From the NCBI RefSeq assembly GCF_003711515.1, contig NW_021167079.1, forward strand, positions 6,442,385 through 6,506,384: a stretch of 64,000 nt of DNA, written 5' to 3'. The first letter of the stretch is position 1, and the number at the start of each line of letters is the position of its first letter. Below, piece by piece: positions 11,601-24,100 of this stretch. Below the pieces are notes generated by a model. It saw nothing but the letters and a program-made list of their open reading frames with translations, ran no database searches and was not told the origin of the DNA. A program made the translations under genes and the position numbers. The DNA is from Sodiomyces alkalinus F11. Its lineage: Eukaryota; Ascomycota; Sordariomycetes; Glomerellales; Plectosphaerellaceae.

Positions 11601-13348
11601 GTCCATCCACGGCGGACGAACCCAAACCCTCCTAGGGCCCAGCTGCACGGGCTCGCTAGTTTCTCGGGAAGACCTAGAACCTGGTCTACAACATTCTTTG
11701 GTGGAGAAGCCTTAGTTTGTACTATTCGTACCCGCCTTTTAGAATCGTGGCTTTCCCCAGAGTTGTCAACCACTCTTGCTAGATACCACGATGGTCCCTG
11801 ACAGCCCCTTTCGCCCCTAGCCAGGAAGAGAGATAGCGAGAACAGATGTGTGCCAGGTTAGGAAGACTAATAAAAGGAACCTCATCTGTTCAACGATCGA
11901 CTCTTTGGTGGCTGAAGAAATCATGCGAACCCCTGTCCAATACCGACCGCTAAGGCCAACCGGGTCACCGCGACACCCTCCCTAATGACATTTTTGCTGG
12001 CAGCTGCTCTCCTGGTCTTGCCCTGGAGAAGTCCGTTATTTTGTCTTGGCGGTGGAAATGCGGGGCGAACCAAGATTTTGGGTTGTCAAGCTGAGAGGCA
12101 TCGTCTTGTTCGGCCTCCGTAGACATCGACACCCATGACCAGTTGGACGGAGTGTGCCTTGTGGCTGGCGCCGCCGTTTGGGGGCGGCGGAATGAATCCT
12201 CTTTTACGAAGTATCTACCCCGTACGTTATACGTTGTACGTTGTCGCCATGGCACTCAGTAATTTTATTTCGTCCACCGTCTCCGCGGATTGACAACGGG
12301 ATAGATTCAATGCGCCAATAATTAACCCCTGGGCGGTAAAGTCGAATCTGTCACCACCTAGCGGCGGCGCCCGGGCTCGTTGCGACCAGACTGTCGGGCC
12401 TCGATTCTTCGAATTGCCGGGCTCGCGAAAGATTTCCGGGTCACGTTAACCATGTCTCGGTAATCTACTTCGTAGAAACTCTTCAGCAATTCGAAACTTG
12501 ATTTAGCACCGATTAGATCAGATTAGGCGGGGAGGAAGCGGGCAGAAGGACCACCGATGTCTCACCACCCTTGCAGAGGTGTTAGTGTCTGGGACGAATG
12601 GCGCGGCCGCTAAAAGAGGCCTAGGTAGTCGCGTGGGAAGCGCTATCACGAAATGGAAATGGCGTTCCGAGATGGCGACCTGCGGTGTGTCACTGACGAC
12701 GCCACTACCTTGGACAGCTGGCAATGGGGAATGCCGCTACTCGGAACTTAAGCCCTGGGCCCCATGCCTTTGGGAATTCAGCGAACCCGCGACCACGTGG
12801 TATGAATGAAAGTTTCGGCTCGTCTTTTATTGCACCCTGTGGCGTCGTGTCAGTCGAGTTCACTAAGAGGAGGAAAGAGGCGCAGATTAACTAACCTTCG
12901 CCCTCGAAGAATTAATAAAAGAAGCCGAGTTACGTGGGCCCTGTTGCCTTGAAGCAGGCATACCATCTGGGTCTTCTGGCCGCGAGAGACTATACGACGT
13001 ACGTTGTAGTACGAAGAGAGAGAGAGCATGATGCCTGCTTATCCGTCCTACGTACATATGACCATCAGTAGCTCGTTGCCCAACAAGTCACAGATACCCA
13101 CCCTATATTCATGGCTACCTTTCTTACCTACAGCTTTTCCATATGTCTGTGCATCCAGATGACAGGCGATCTTCTTGGTCAAGTCTTTCAGTAGGTTCGT
13201 CCGAAGTACCGGTACTATACTATAAGGAGGCTTGTCTGCTTTGTTGGTATTTCCCTGGAGGGTGATTGCTTTCGTCTTCTCAACGTTATTAGCCGCGATG
13301 TAATTAAAATGACGTCTCTTCACCATGGAATCAGAAGGGCATGCTTAT
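8622..13348. other. Gene-poor intergenic region between PHO81 and the retroelements
   Basis: No gene could be supported over 4.7 kb. It contains C tracts at 9963-9975 (13 C), 11414-11426 (13 C followed by T and six more C) and 11537-11547 (11 C), and a 16-bp direct repeat GGYTTAACAACAGTCC at 10257-10272 and 10278-10293. Copies of the 9-mers TACGAAGTA (12205, 12466) and TACAACGTA (10869, 12230, 13010) also occur. A minus ORF at 13048-13326 abuts the Copia insertion and is discussed under findings. Confidence 0.5.
13344..13348. repeat. Left target-site duplication CTTAT of Copia element 1
   Basis: CTTAT immediately left of the LTR at 13349 is repeated exactly at 19592-19596 right of the other LTR. 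Five bp is the usual duplication length for Copia integrases. Confidence 0.9.
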
Positions 13349-13631
13349 TGTCGCACGTTAATAGGCACTTAAATGATCAACTTAGTAGAGCAGAAATCTC
13401 GTGTGTGTGTGTTATGTTAAGTTACATCTAGGAGAGTCTCTTATACCCTTAATTTAGGTGGTGAAGACTCCGTTATAGGTACCATGTCATTTTGATCCTA
13501 TCTGGTCTTTTCCGGTATCCACCCTTATTATATCCTGATGCCCGAAGTCCCTGATATCCGGAGCCCTTAGTTATAGAGTGGATCCCCCCTAGATCCCCTA
13601 TAGACTATATCGTGGTCCTGCCTATACGACA
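13349..13631 (-). repeat. LTR of Copia element 1 (3' LTR in element orientation)
   Basis: A 283-bp direct repeat of 19308-19591. It begins TGTCGCA and ends ACGACA; the other copy ends TGCGACA, so the ancestral termini were the 7-bp inverted repeat TGTCGCA/TGCGACA. Roughly 20 differences separate the copies, nearly all CA/TG against TA transitions plus one 1-bp indel. Confidence 0.92.
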
Positions 13632-14244
13632 CACCTCCTTAGTTAAGGTGGGTCTTCCCAGGTTAACTAACTAATCAGAGGCTTCGGTTTAAACTAAACG
13701 CTCTTAACTTTTTCATCGTAAAATCGATAGTCAGGGGAAAACGCCCTCGTAAAAAAGATCTAAATCCGCCCTATTTAACCGTTTAATTTAATTATATCTT
13801 AATTAGTTCCTCGATCCTGATTAGCCGGATCTACTTAATCGGATCTATATCTATCGGATCTACTACGCCCTTAGGAGCCTTCGTCGTTACTACGGCCGTG
13901 GCTTTAGCGTGTTTAATCTCTTCGTATAGTCGTTTAGACTACTCGATACGGTCCTTTTAATCCGTTAAATTAAGCTATTACTATAGTCTTTCAATTCCTG
14001 CCTCCGGTAGTGCCTTTGTTAAACCGTCCGCGATTATCTCCTTCGTGTTAACGTATATAACCTTTAAAAGGCCCTGCTATACTGTCTAACGCGCCTACTA
14101 GTTATAAATATTAATATACCGTAGCCTTGTTCGCAGGCGTTATGCCTTCTTATTAATAAGGTTAATAGTCTGTTAATTATCGTAGTATAGCTATAGCTAT
14201 TATTAGTCTAGCCGAAGCTCTAAATCCCTTAATATCCGGCTAAC

Positions 14245-14950
14245 GAATAGCGTCTCCTTAGCTGCCTCGGTAAGAGCGAGTAATTCCGACTCTATTAACG
14301 ACGTCGTGATTATCGGTTATTTACCCGCCTTCTAGTTAACGGTGCCGCCGAAAAGCTTTATCGTATATCCTTACGAGCTTTTACGGTCTAGATTATCCCT
14401 AAAGGACGCGTCGCTTACTATTAGGAAGAGTTTATCCCCACCGAATTCTAAGTAGTGGTGTCTTATATGGTATAGAAATAGCAGCACTTATTAAGCCCTC
14501 TTAAGGTAGTTAGAGGAGGGGTTAACGTTATATTAGGAAAGCTTCGAGTAAGCGAACGCGATATCGGGTCTTATTACGATAGCGGCGTATAGGATAGAAC
14601 CGATTATTCCCTAATACTAATAGACCTCGGGAATTAACGCGCGGGTGCCGTCTCGGGGTATTACCGGCTCCGTAGATAATAGGACCTTTAGTGGTTTTCG
14701 GCAGAGTATATCTACGTAGTATTTAACCGCGATCTTCTCCACGTAAGAGGATTATAATAGCTATAACCTACGGGTGGCTCTATCTCTTAGGACCTTAATT
14801 CCTAGGAACCAACGGATTTCTTCGCCTCCTAATAACCTATAGCTTCGCTTAAGGGCAGCCTCGAGGTTATCAGCGTCCGTCTTACGGTCTCTATAATATA
14901 TAAGTCCGATATCGTTAACGTAGAAGAATAGGATTAAACCGTCGCGGATT
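14245..14950 (-). pseudogene. Degenerate Copia reverse transcriptase/RNase H segment of element 1
   Basis: Read on the minus strand, 14.95-14.88 kb gives LILFFYVNDIGLIYYRD, matching the Copia YVDD catalytic box with the first Asp turned to Asn (GAC to AAC, a RIP-type G-to-A change). Further along, 14.45-14.25 kb reads FLIVSDASFRDNLDRKSS, stop, GYTIKLFGGTVN, stop, KAGK, stop, then SLIESELLALTEAAKE, a clear Copia RNase H. Each stop sits where Gln or Trp is expected. Described as a broken relic only. Confidence 0.9.
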
Positions 14951-17900
14951 ATAATATAGAGGTTATTAGGGATAGCTATAAAGCCTATCCTCTATAGCGT
15001 GCCGCTAAATTCCTCTTACTATAGTAGTGGCGATACCCTTAAACCGAAGAGGGCTTTCCGTAGTAGCAGGACCTTACCTAGTACTTTATAGCCTTACGGT
15101 ATCTTTATAAACACCTCTTCCTTAAGGCTAGCGTTAACGAACGCGTTAACGGTATCGAACTGCCTTATTTCCAGGTTGAATCGCGCGGTGATCGCTATTA
15201 GTACGCGGAAGGACCGCGAGGCTAGCGTTACGGCATAGTTATCTTTAGTCTCTAACCGTTTTTATTAATCCCCTTAGACTATAAGGCGTGCCTTACACCT
15301 AAGGAGGGTGCCCTCCTTATTAAATTTATAGGTGTATACCTATTTATAGGCGAGGACTTATTACTTATTAGCCTAATTACTACTTACCTCCTACTAGTAG
15401 CCTATCTATCGGTGCCCCTTAAGGTGTTCCCCCTCGGCCTATAACCACCGCTCCCATAACAGGTGGAGGCGTATATCGCGGTGGTGCTTTAGTAGAGGCG
15501 GGAGATCCTCGCGGGTTACGTGCGATAGCGGCTAAGAGGTGTTAAAGGGAGTAGAATCTATAGCACCGACGTCGTCGTCGTTAATAGCTTATTTCCTCGC
15601 GCGTGTAGGGTTATAAGTCCTGCTAGCGTTAAAGAACGCCTTTTAGGCGTTATCGTTCTAGACCTTCTCAGTCGTGTATAGACTTACGATAGTTCTCGTG
15701 ATAGATAGGCGCGTGGGTAATAGGCGCACGGCCGACGGGAGTATAGCCGACAGGCACCCCCTAAGGGCACCTATAGCTATCCGTTAGTGGTTATCGTGTT
15801 CTTCTACCTTAGCGCCCCTGACCACTGCTAACGCTATAAGAAACGCGCGCGCGGGATCTTCCGGGGATATTAGAGGCGTGGGAAACGGTTTAAACCTCGT
15901 AGTGGTAAACCGTGAAGTGTCCGTAGTAATAGCGGTGGCCTCTCCCGTAGTAATAGCGGTAGCGTTAGAGTTACGAGGTTCTAAATCTATAGCCTAGTTA
16001 TTAGGCTATAGATTTAGAACCTTATCTATAGTAATAGTAGTAGCCTCTCTCGTAGTAATAGCGACGGCCTCGCCTTTATCCGTAGTAATAGCGGTAGCGT
16101 TAGAGTCTTCCGACTCAAGATCTAATATGTCTACGGCTATACCTCTTAATAGCAGCCTATTCGCGGTCTCCTTAGATTAGGTGATACGGATAGATTATAG
16201 GCGTTCCCCGATTTCCTCGGCGGAAGCCGTGGCTTATAGCGTTTTAATTCTGCCGTTAAATATCTCGTTTTTGTTAAAGACTATATCTCTTATAGTAATA
16301 ATATCCGTTAAGTATAGTAGCTAAATACGGAAGCTATTCGAGGATTAGTATCCGACGTGATAACCGATCTATGCCTTCGGTTCTAGCCTTTATAGGCGGT
16401 TCCTTTTAGCTTAGGCATCGCGTGTTTTTATAAAGGCTTTATAGTCGTATACTCGTAGGTGTGTAAGGTTAGGTTAACGGCCGTGTAGGCCTTTATATAG
16501 CGTTCTCTAGTCGTTAATATATCGTAGCGTTCTATTATACAGATACATAACAGTCGTAAAGATCTTAGGCTAGATAGATATAGGCAGATTAGCTCTAATC
16601 CTTATAGCCCTCGTCCTTCTTTTAACGATACCTCTAATCCGTTCTATAACGCCGTTCTAATCCTATAAATATAGTGCCGACGGCTAGCCTTCTACCCCCT
16701 TAGCAGCGAGGAAAGTAACGACTTCTGGTTGCTAAAATATCTTAGAATCGGCCCGTAGAACGCGTAGCCTAACGTCGAATTAGGTCTTAAGCAGGGTAAA
16801 AACGTCTTTTAGAGCGTGTAGGATAGAGCGTTAGTCTCTCTTCTATAGGTAGTAATCCTATATATAACCTATATATATATCTATAACGAATATAATAGAC
16901 TTATATAGTCCGTCCGCTAATTACTCCGTCTCTTCTAGATCGTGAAAATTAATAGCCAGGGCCTCTCCGGGCTTTAACGGGTGAAGGGATAGCATCCGCC
17001 GGATCTACACAGGCATTTACGATTACCAATACGCGTTATAGTCCGTTATACGAGGTCCCTTTAACTTTACCCCCTCAATAGCGTCGACGATCTTTATAAG
17101 AGTATCGGTGCTATAGTGGCCGAGGCGTTTATACCACCGTTATACCGTAGTCTTCTACGGTTACTGCGGTTATCGTGATCTTCTATACGGATTATCGCGG
17201 GGGTGCCTTACTAAGACCGCGAACGCGGTAGCGGCTATAGCTTCCGCGCGCTCGATTATATACTAGCCGTGGATATCTAGTAGTTTATAGATAGGCCGGT
17301 CGTCGGCGGAGCTAATACTAGTGTCGTTTACGGTATCCTAGCGGTAACCTTATAGGCGTAGCTAGTATTCTAAGACGATATTAGTAACGAATTCCTTATA
17401 GTATACGATGTTACGGAGGCGTAATAGCCTTTTTATGCCCGATAGAGATTACACACGTAGCTTAACGTCTCCGTATCCGAGGATAGGAGCCTTATAAGTA
17501 CCCACCTAAAGCGTTAATAAATTAACCGTGGGTGGTTTAACGGCCGTAAAATAGCCTCGATTATTAAAGATATAGATTAACGATCCTGAGTCTAGGATCG
17601 TGTAGTATAATAGCGCTCTAACTTAGTTAATAGAAAGGGATATCCCCTATTCTTATTATAATCTTAATAGTATCGTTATATAACGACGCGCCACCCTCTA
17701 GGTTAGGGGGGCTCCTAGTCTCCCCGTCGCGGTAACGGATAAGTCTTTATAAACTATAGTAGTAGGCGTAGTATTATAGAGTTAATCTTCCTAGACTTCC
17801 TCTATCTTATTAGCGGTAGTAGCTGCTGCTTCCCGCCTCTTCTATATCGCGGTGTCCACGCGGCTTTTAAAACTATAAATACGTATTTTCTTTTCCGTGA

Positions 17901-18659
17901 CCTTTATAATATCTTCACGGCCACGCTAGGTGTAAGGGCGTATATCCGGCCTTATATACTAATAGGCGGCGGTAATATAGGTGTTCTTATATATCTCGTA
18001 AGGCCTCCTTATTACGGGAGGGATAGCCTTTACGGTTATGTTACTACGAGGGCGCTTCTTATTATTATTATTATTAATAGTATCCTTAGTATCGGGGAGG
18101 TTCCTAAGGGTATTAAAGGTGCCTCTCCCCACTTTAGGCTTTATAGCGGTGGATTATAGACTCTTTATATTACTAAGAACCGCCCGTAGAGCCTTTACGA
18201 AGTCGTTAATCGTTAGTTCGTTTTTCGTAATCTTATCGTAGTTATTTACTAGGTAGTTACTACTCTATTCCTAGGTAATAGGTCTAACGGCTTTTAACGC
18301 GTCTTCTGTCTAATAGTCCGCGCTTAATAGTTCTAAAACGCCTATATATTTATAGTGTATTATCGCTATTTTTTAGCTTACCACCTAGGGGCTATATCCT
18401 TAGGTATAGCCTTTATAGGCGTGGTGTATCGTCGGTATAGGACTAGGGCTTCCTTACGGAGGTTTATAGGTATCGGTCCTGCGTGCGCATATAGGAGAGT
18501 AATCCAGGCCCGCGGGTTATTTACGGTATTATCCTATAGCTAGGCGAGGAGGTTATATAATATAGTATATACGGTCCCTTCGATATAGGAGCGTACCTCG
18601 TTAAACTCCTTCTACTACGCGTCATAGTCTGCCTTTTCCTCGCGGTATATACGGCGATC

Positions 18660-18908
18660 TTATAGGTAGCGTGTGCGCCCCTTTTTAGAGAGGTTATCGA
18701 TAAACGTAGGCGTCCTAGTCGGTGGTTCTTTCGTTACGGCCGTAACCTTCCGGCGAGCGGCCGTCTTCCTCTTACCAGTAGCCGTGGCAGCGGCCGTGGC
18801 AGCCGTGGATTCTATAGTATCCGTGGCCTTATCGCCCTCTAGCGTGATAGTAGAAGACGGAGTAGCCGTGATAGTGGTAGCCGTAGCCTCCTCCGTGTTA
18901 GGGTCCAC
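18660..18908 (-). pseudogene. Gag-region fragment of Copia element 1
   Basis: An 82-codon open stretch on the minus strand lies downstream of the 5' LTR in element orientation. It has a Thr/Ala-rich start (MDPNTEEATATTITATPSST) and a basic patch (GKRKTAARRKV). The frame continues upstream toward 19.1 kb interrupted by stops. Position and composition fit the N-terminal Gag part. It is open by chance survival of RIP, and not expected to be expressed. Confidence 0.5.
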
Positions 18909-19286
18909 GGCGAGGGCTTTATATTTACGAATATTAGGGGGTATAGGTATAGAGAGGAGATAGGCGTTAGCCTCCTTATCGCTTAGCTTTGGATTAAGGT
19001 AGTTATCCTAGTAGGAGGCCGATTTACCGCGTACGGCGCGCTCCTAAACTACCTCATCCCTCTAGTTAACGAGGGTTATAGCGGCCGCCTTCTATTCGGC
19101 GTTAGATACGTTAGAAGATATCTTTACTAGATTATCGTTTATCGGTTGGTTGATTAATAGGTAGGTTAATTAATCTCTTAATTACTCTAATTAGATTAAT
19201 AGTAGTTATTTAAGAGTGCTTATATAGACGTGATTACTTCTTTGTAGTGGAATAGGGGTAGCCTTATTAATATCTATCGTTTAGGC

Positions 19287-19307
19287 GTTATAAGCCGGGC
19301 TTATAAC
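19287..19307 (-). repeat. Primer-binding-site region of Copia element 1, a near-perfect 21-bp inverted repeat
   Basis: Directly inside the 5' LTR (minus orientation) the sequence starts GTTATAAGCCC. Undoing one RIP-type change gives GTTATGAGCCC, complementary to the anticodon region GGGCUCAUAAC of eukaryotic initiator tRNA-Met as I remember it. Copia elements are known to prime from an initiator-tRNA half molecule. The 21 bp are self-complementary except for the central base. Confidence 0.55.
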
Positions 19308-19591
19308 TATCGCACGTTAAATACGCACTTAAATAATTAACTTAGTAGAGCAGAAATCTCGTGTATGTGTGTTATATTAAGTTATATCTAGGAGAGTCTC
19401 TTATACCCTTAATTTAGGTGGTAAAGACTCCGTTATGGGTACTATATTATTTGGATCCTATCTGGTCTTTTCCGGTATCCACCCTTATTATATCCTGATG
19501 CCCGAAGTCCCTGATATCCGAAGCCCTTAGTCATGGAGTGGATCCCCCCTGGATCCCCTATAGACTATATCGTGGTCTTGCCTATGCGACA
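19308..19591 (-). repeat. LTR of Copia element 1 (5' LTR in element orientation)
   Basis: A 284-bp partner of 13349-13631. It now begins TATCGCA (TG to TA at the terminus) and ends TGCGACA, followed by target duplication CTTAT at 19592-19596. Confidence 0.92.
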
Positions 19592-19596
19592 CTTAT

Positions 19597-19759
19597 CGAA
19601 ACCCTGTCGGCCGTTATAACTGGACTAATCTTTGGAGGTCATAGGCTACGATGAGGAACAGAATGACGCAGATCAGCTTGGCATAAGCACCCGTTCACGC
19701 TCCCTAAAAATCCCCTTCACCCTCATTTCCACACGTCCTGAGATGATAATCGCAGGGCG
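19597..19759. other. Unique spacer between the two Copia elements
   Basis: This 163-bp segment retains ordinary CA and TG dinucleotides, in contrast to the RIP-mutated flanks, so it is original host DNA. Joined with 13343 on the left and 25439 on the right it gives the pre-insertion site. No ORF of note. Confidence 0.6.
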
Positions 19760-19764
19760 GTATG

Positions 19765-19968
19765 TGTCAGATAAAGCGTAGTCAAAATCGTCACAAAATA
19801 GGTCAAAATTTGATTAAGGTAATTATGTATAATTATAACTGTCTTAGACCGTTAGGAAAACGCTGCCACCGTATTTTATATAGTGCAGATTCTATAAGCG
19901 TTTACCCGGATTATACTCTTGGTAATCCGGCCTATTATGTAGCCGAAAAGACTATAGTCTATTCGATA
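19765..19968 (-). repeat. LTR of Copia element 2 (3' LTR in element orientation)
   Basis: A 204-bp direct repeat of 25230-25433. It begins TGTCAGATAAAG and ends TTCGATA (originally TTCGACA, as in the other copy). Differences between copies are mostly CA/TG against TA transitions. Confidence 0.92.
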
Positions 19969-20439
19969 TACCCCCTAATCGCCCTAAACGTTAGTTAGGC
20001 GCTTAAAGCTATTCGTAATCGGCAGATAATCCAGCTATATAATCTATTCGCTATAGCCGCCCTTAAATTTATCCTCTAGGTCCTCTAAATATTCTATCCG
20101 GACTTCCTTTAGCTATTTCTGCTATAACCGTTCCCGTATATCCATCATGCCTACCTAGGACCTGAATATCTTAAATTTCTCGCCGTATAACGCCTTCGTT
20201 AATCCGTCTACCACTATTTCCGCGCTCGTAACGTACGTTATGAGTATTTACCCTTATTCCTTTACTTAACGTAACTAGGGGCCGTGGATATTAACGTGGC
20301 GGAGGCGCGTTATTAACGTGCTAATCTCTTAATTAACTAATCGAATCGTTTAGTTATTATCGTATAAGATCCTTAATTCCGAATCGTTAAATTCCACTCC
20401 TATACTAAGTAATAGACGTTATATAAAGATACCCTTTTT

Positions 20440-21130
20440 TACACCTTATACTAACGCTACTAGCTCTGCTTCTATTATAGACATTATAACCGTATCCCGC
20501 TTATTAGCGCGCCACGCTATTATACCGCTAAATAAGCGTATCACGTACGCTTAACTACTCTTTCGATTAAGGGTATTATTAGTAAACGAGGCGTTAGTGT
20601 AGATTACGATAGTATCGCCACTCCTTAGTTCTAATATAAACGATTAGCTATTAATTAAATAAAGGATTAGATAATCGGCGGCCTTATAGTAAATAGGCCC
20701 TGGATTAACGTTAAACCGGTATAGCCTAGATACTATAAACGCGATATTAGGCCGCGATATTACTACTATATATAGTATAAATCCTATCTTCCGTTAATAG
20801 CTTTTAATATTAGTCGAGGTTCCTAAATAGAGTAGTAGCTTTATAACCTTAATTAGGTGCGTTAGGCGATAGTTACTACTATACTTACTATTCGGCTTGA
20901 ATAGGCGTTCTAACTTAGTAATATAATCGTGTTATAATAGCTAGATTTTACGGGCGACGCGGTCGCGAATAAGCTTAATACTAAGGAACTACTATAAAGG
21001 ATCGCCACCTTATAGGTTATAGTAGCGTTATAGGTTATTAACGGCCTGCTTTATCTACGCCTTATATTATTCCTTATAAGTAATAACGATATCGTTAACG
21101 TAGAAGAATAGGATTAAACCACGGCGTAAA
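20440..21130 (-). pseudogene. Degenerate Copia reverse transcriptase/RNase H segment of element 2
   Basis: The minus strand carries the YVND box at about 21.1 kb and an RNase H motif block at about 20.6-20.45 kb in one direction of reading, interrupted by stops at former Gln codons. This fixes the orientation and Copia class of element 2. Confidence 0.85.
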
Positions 21131-24100
21131 AAATATTACGGTTCTTACGGCACTATCTAAAAGCCGTCCGCTAAAAGGATAGCCGAAAAGTGCTTTTACT
21201 AAAGCAGTAGAGACTCCTTAAGTCTATATAACGCCTTTTTTAGGTATAAACGACTCCTAGGGGCTAAAAAGCCTAGCGGCGGGTATATAAAGATATTATG
21301 GGGGAGGGGCGTATATATAAACGTGTTTATAATATTAAATTATAATAGTATAAGGTTGAATCGGGCGGCGATAGCTATTAATGCGCGGAATAACTATCCG
21401 GCCAGTATTACTACGTATATCTCCTCGAGCGAGGATTAATACTACTAATATCCTTACACTATAAGCCTTACCTTATATTTATATAGAAATATATATTTAT
21501 ATAGAAATATATATTTATTAAACTTATATATTATTACCTATATCGAATTAAGAACCTGATATCTATCTGCTACGAACGCCGGTATCCGTATCCATAACCC
21601 TATCTCCTTATAGCTCCGTAGGTAGTCTTCTTATACCTATCGGAATAGGTGGCCGTAAGGGTGCGAGGGTATATCGCGAGGGTTCTTCGGAGGAGGAGGG
21701 AGGTCTTTACGGTGGATCTTTACGGCCGCCGGGGTAACCGCCGGAGTACCCGCCGAAGTAACCGCCGGGGTTATATTTCCCGAGATAGCCTCCCGGGATA
21801 TACTTCCGGTAGCTACCGCCGGGGCTATAGATTTATAGGGTATTATTAAGCGTCGCTATAACGCTATAGACGTAGACCTTTTTAACCGTAATTTAGTTAG
21901 CGGAGTCCTATTTAATATATATATATTAGGGGCGTGACGGCTAGCGTTAAACGTAGTAACCTAATAGTCTCTTTTCTAGCTATCTCCTTACCGAATTAGT
22001 TATACTCCTTTACTTAATAGGAGCCCTATAGCCGTAGCTATAGGGGTATTATAGCACTGTGTTCCGTTATCCTAGAACCCTATAGCCGTAGGGGTATCAC
22101 GGTTTCCTAATATAACGGCTGCTATTAGCGCTATAACCGACGGCGGGGTTATTAATAGAGTAGGAAATAGTGGATCGGGCGGATATAGACGGTGATTAGG
22201 CGCTATACCGGCTAAATCACACTATTCGTGACCTAAATCTTATCCTAATTAACTTAAGATAGCCTCCTTTACCCCTTTACGGCCGGGTATTACGGACTAT
22301 AACCTTAACGGTAAAGCTCTTAAGGAAGGAGATCCGGGGGCATTTATCCCCGGATCTAATAATTTAAAATAAGTAGTTATATAAAGGGGGGGGGTCCTTA
22401 GCTTATATGTCCGTAAACGGCTATAAATCTCTAGCCCTCTCCTACTTAATCTAACTAATCAGGTCTTCTAATTACTCCTCGGTTAATTAATAGAGGTTAT
22501 CCTTAAAGGTGGCGATATCGCCGTTAAAGAAGGCGTGTTCGTTAAAATCCATATCGCGCGTTCGAATAACGCGGTTATAGCGGCGTAGGCCAGGCATTTA
22601 GATACGGAAAATATTAGTAGAATCGTAGCCGATAAGGTAGCCGATATAGGCGCGGGGAGCGATACGGTTTAATAGCTTATTCACGCCCTTTTAGGCGTTC
22701 TTTATTATCGCGTACGCCTTATAGCCGTAAGCTCGAAGATATAATAAAATCGGCTTCCTTTTAAAGAGGACCTTATATAGTATTTTCTAATCCTTATTAT
22801 TATACTGCCTTTATAGCGTCCGGTTATAGACGTACGCTGCTATGGGAATAGCCTTAGGCTATATAAACGGCGGTAGTTTTACGTGGATATTTATCGCACG
22901 ACCCTTCAAAATAACCACGGTAGCAGCGCGTTTAGTACCCCTGTTCTATACTTAAGTGTCGGCAGTAGATGCCTCTAAAAGGATACCCTTATTACGCAGG
23001 AATTAGGTGATATCGTGAGATTAAGTTAGCTCGTTATTAGATTCGAAGACGCGCACCTTATAGCCTAATTAGCGGTCTACCTAGGCGAGGAATTCCTTAA
23101 TTATTACGAGGATATCCACTACCAGCTTACTCTTTACAACGTAGGTGGCCGTAAAACCACTATAACGGTCGGTGAAAAACATAAACCTTAAGTCTCCGTC
23201 GGACGTTTATTTAAAGTCCGTAAAATTAATCGCCTATCGCTCCCCTACGTTAGTAGGTATAGTGCGAGGGTGCCTGCTAATATACCGTTTTATCTTTATA
23301 AGCTCGCAGGCCTTATAGTCGATAGTTATTAGTCCCTTGATTTTAACCCCCTGCGTCTACTCTTCTAGGTGCCGAAGTGATTTAGGGCCTATACCCTAGG
23401 CGTAGATACTATAAGATACCCTCCGTAGTGCTTAGATAGCGTATCGTCGATTTATAGATAGCTTTTCGGGTAGAAGAAAAGCCTAGAAAAGCAGCCGCAG
23501 ATTAGTTAGAGGGTATATATTTAATAACGGTTTAATCGAAACGGTGACTTAGCTAGTATAGTATAGATCTATCGGAACGCCGAATATAGTTATTTAGTGG
23601 CTTCTAATTCTACTAGTATCATTAAAGATATAGGTGTTAGTTAGAGATTAAATTACAGGTAAAATCCTTAGAGTATACGACGTTTAATAGCCTGAAATCG
23701 AGGCCTCCTATTAGTCCGTTTAATCTCACGGTCACGTTACCGTAACCTTTAATAGGCAGGGACGAACTGCCTACGACTACGTAGTCTCTCTGCGTGGCGG
23801 GTGTAAAATCAGAAAAACGGGGAAAATCGTTAAAAATATAAATAGTGGCACCGGAATCGAGGATAGCAGAGGTTCGAAGAGGGTAGCTAGTAGTAGTGCT
23901 AGCCGTAAAGGTGGCGGCGTGGGAGACGCCGCTACGGACGCTGCTATAGTTAAGTCACGCCTCTTTAAGCTATATAGAGTCCCGGCTTATATCCTCCTTC
24001 ACCTTCGTCATAGCGCGTAGTTCTTCTACTTCCGCGCGTAGCAAGGGGTCGTATTTAAGGATCCGTTAAACGGTTATTTTAGTACTCTTAAAGGGTATCT

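Larger units (their letters stand above)
13349..19591 (-). mobile_element. Copia-type LTR retrotransposon 1, complete but RIP-inactivated
   Basis: A 6,243-bp element with two LTRs, exact 5-bp target duplication CTTAT and reverse transcriptase in minus orientation. The domain order read on the minus strand is Copia-like: gag remnant near 18.9-18.6 kb, reverse transcriptase at about 14.9 kb and RNase H at 14.45-14.25 kb. Coding frames are full of TAA and TAG where Gln and Trp codons would stand, and CA/TG dinucleotides are nearly absent internally while TA and CG are common: the mark of RIP. A purine tract (AAGGAGGTG, minus strand) precedes the 3' LTR. It cannot encode functional proteins. A second Copia element lies 168 bp to the right in the same orientation. 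Confidence 0.93.

Noticed and set aside
18673..18963. 96-codon plus ORF with hydrophobic stretches inside Copia element 1
   Set aside because: Antisense of the gag region; the Val/Ala runs mirror the Thr/Ala-rich Gag codons.
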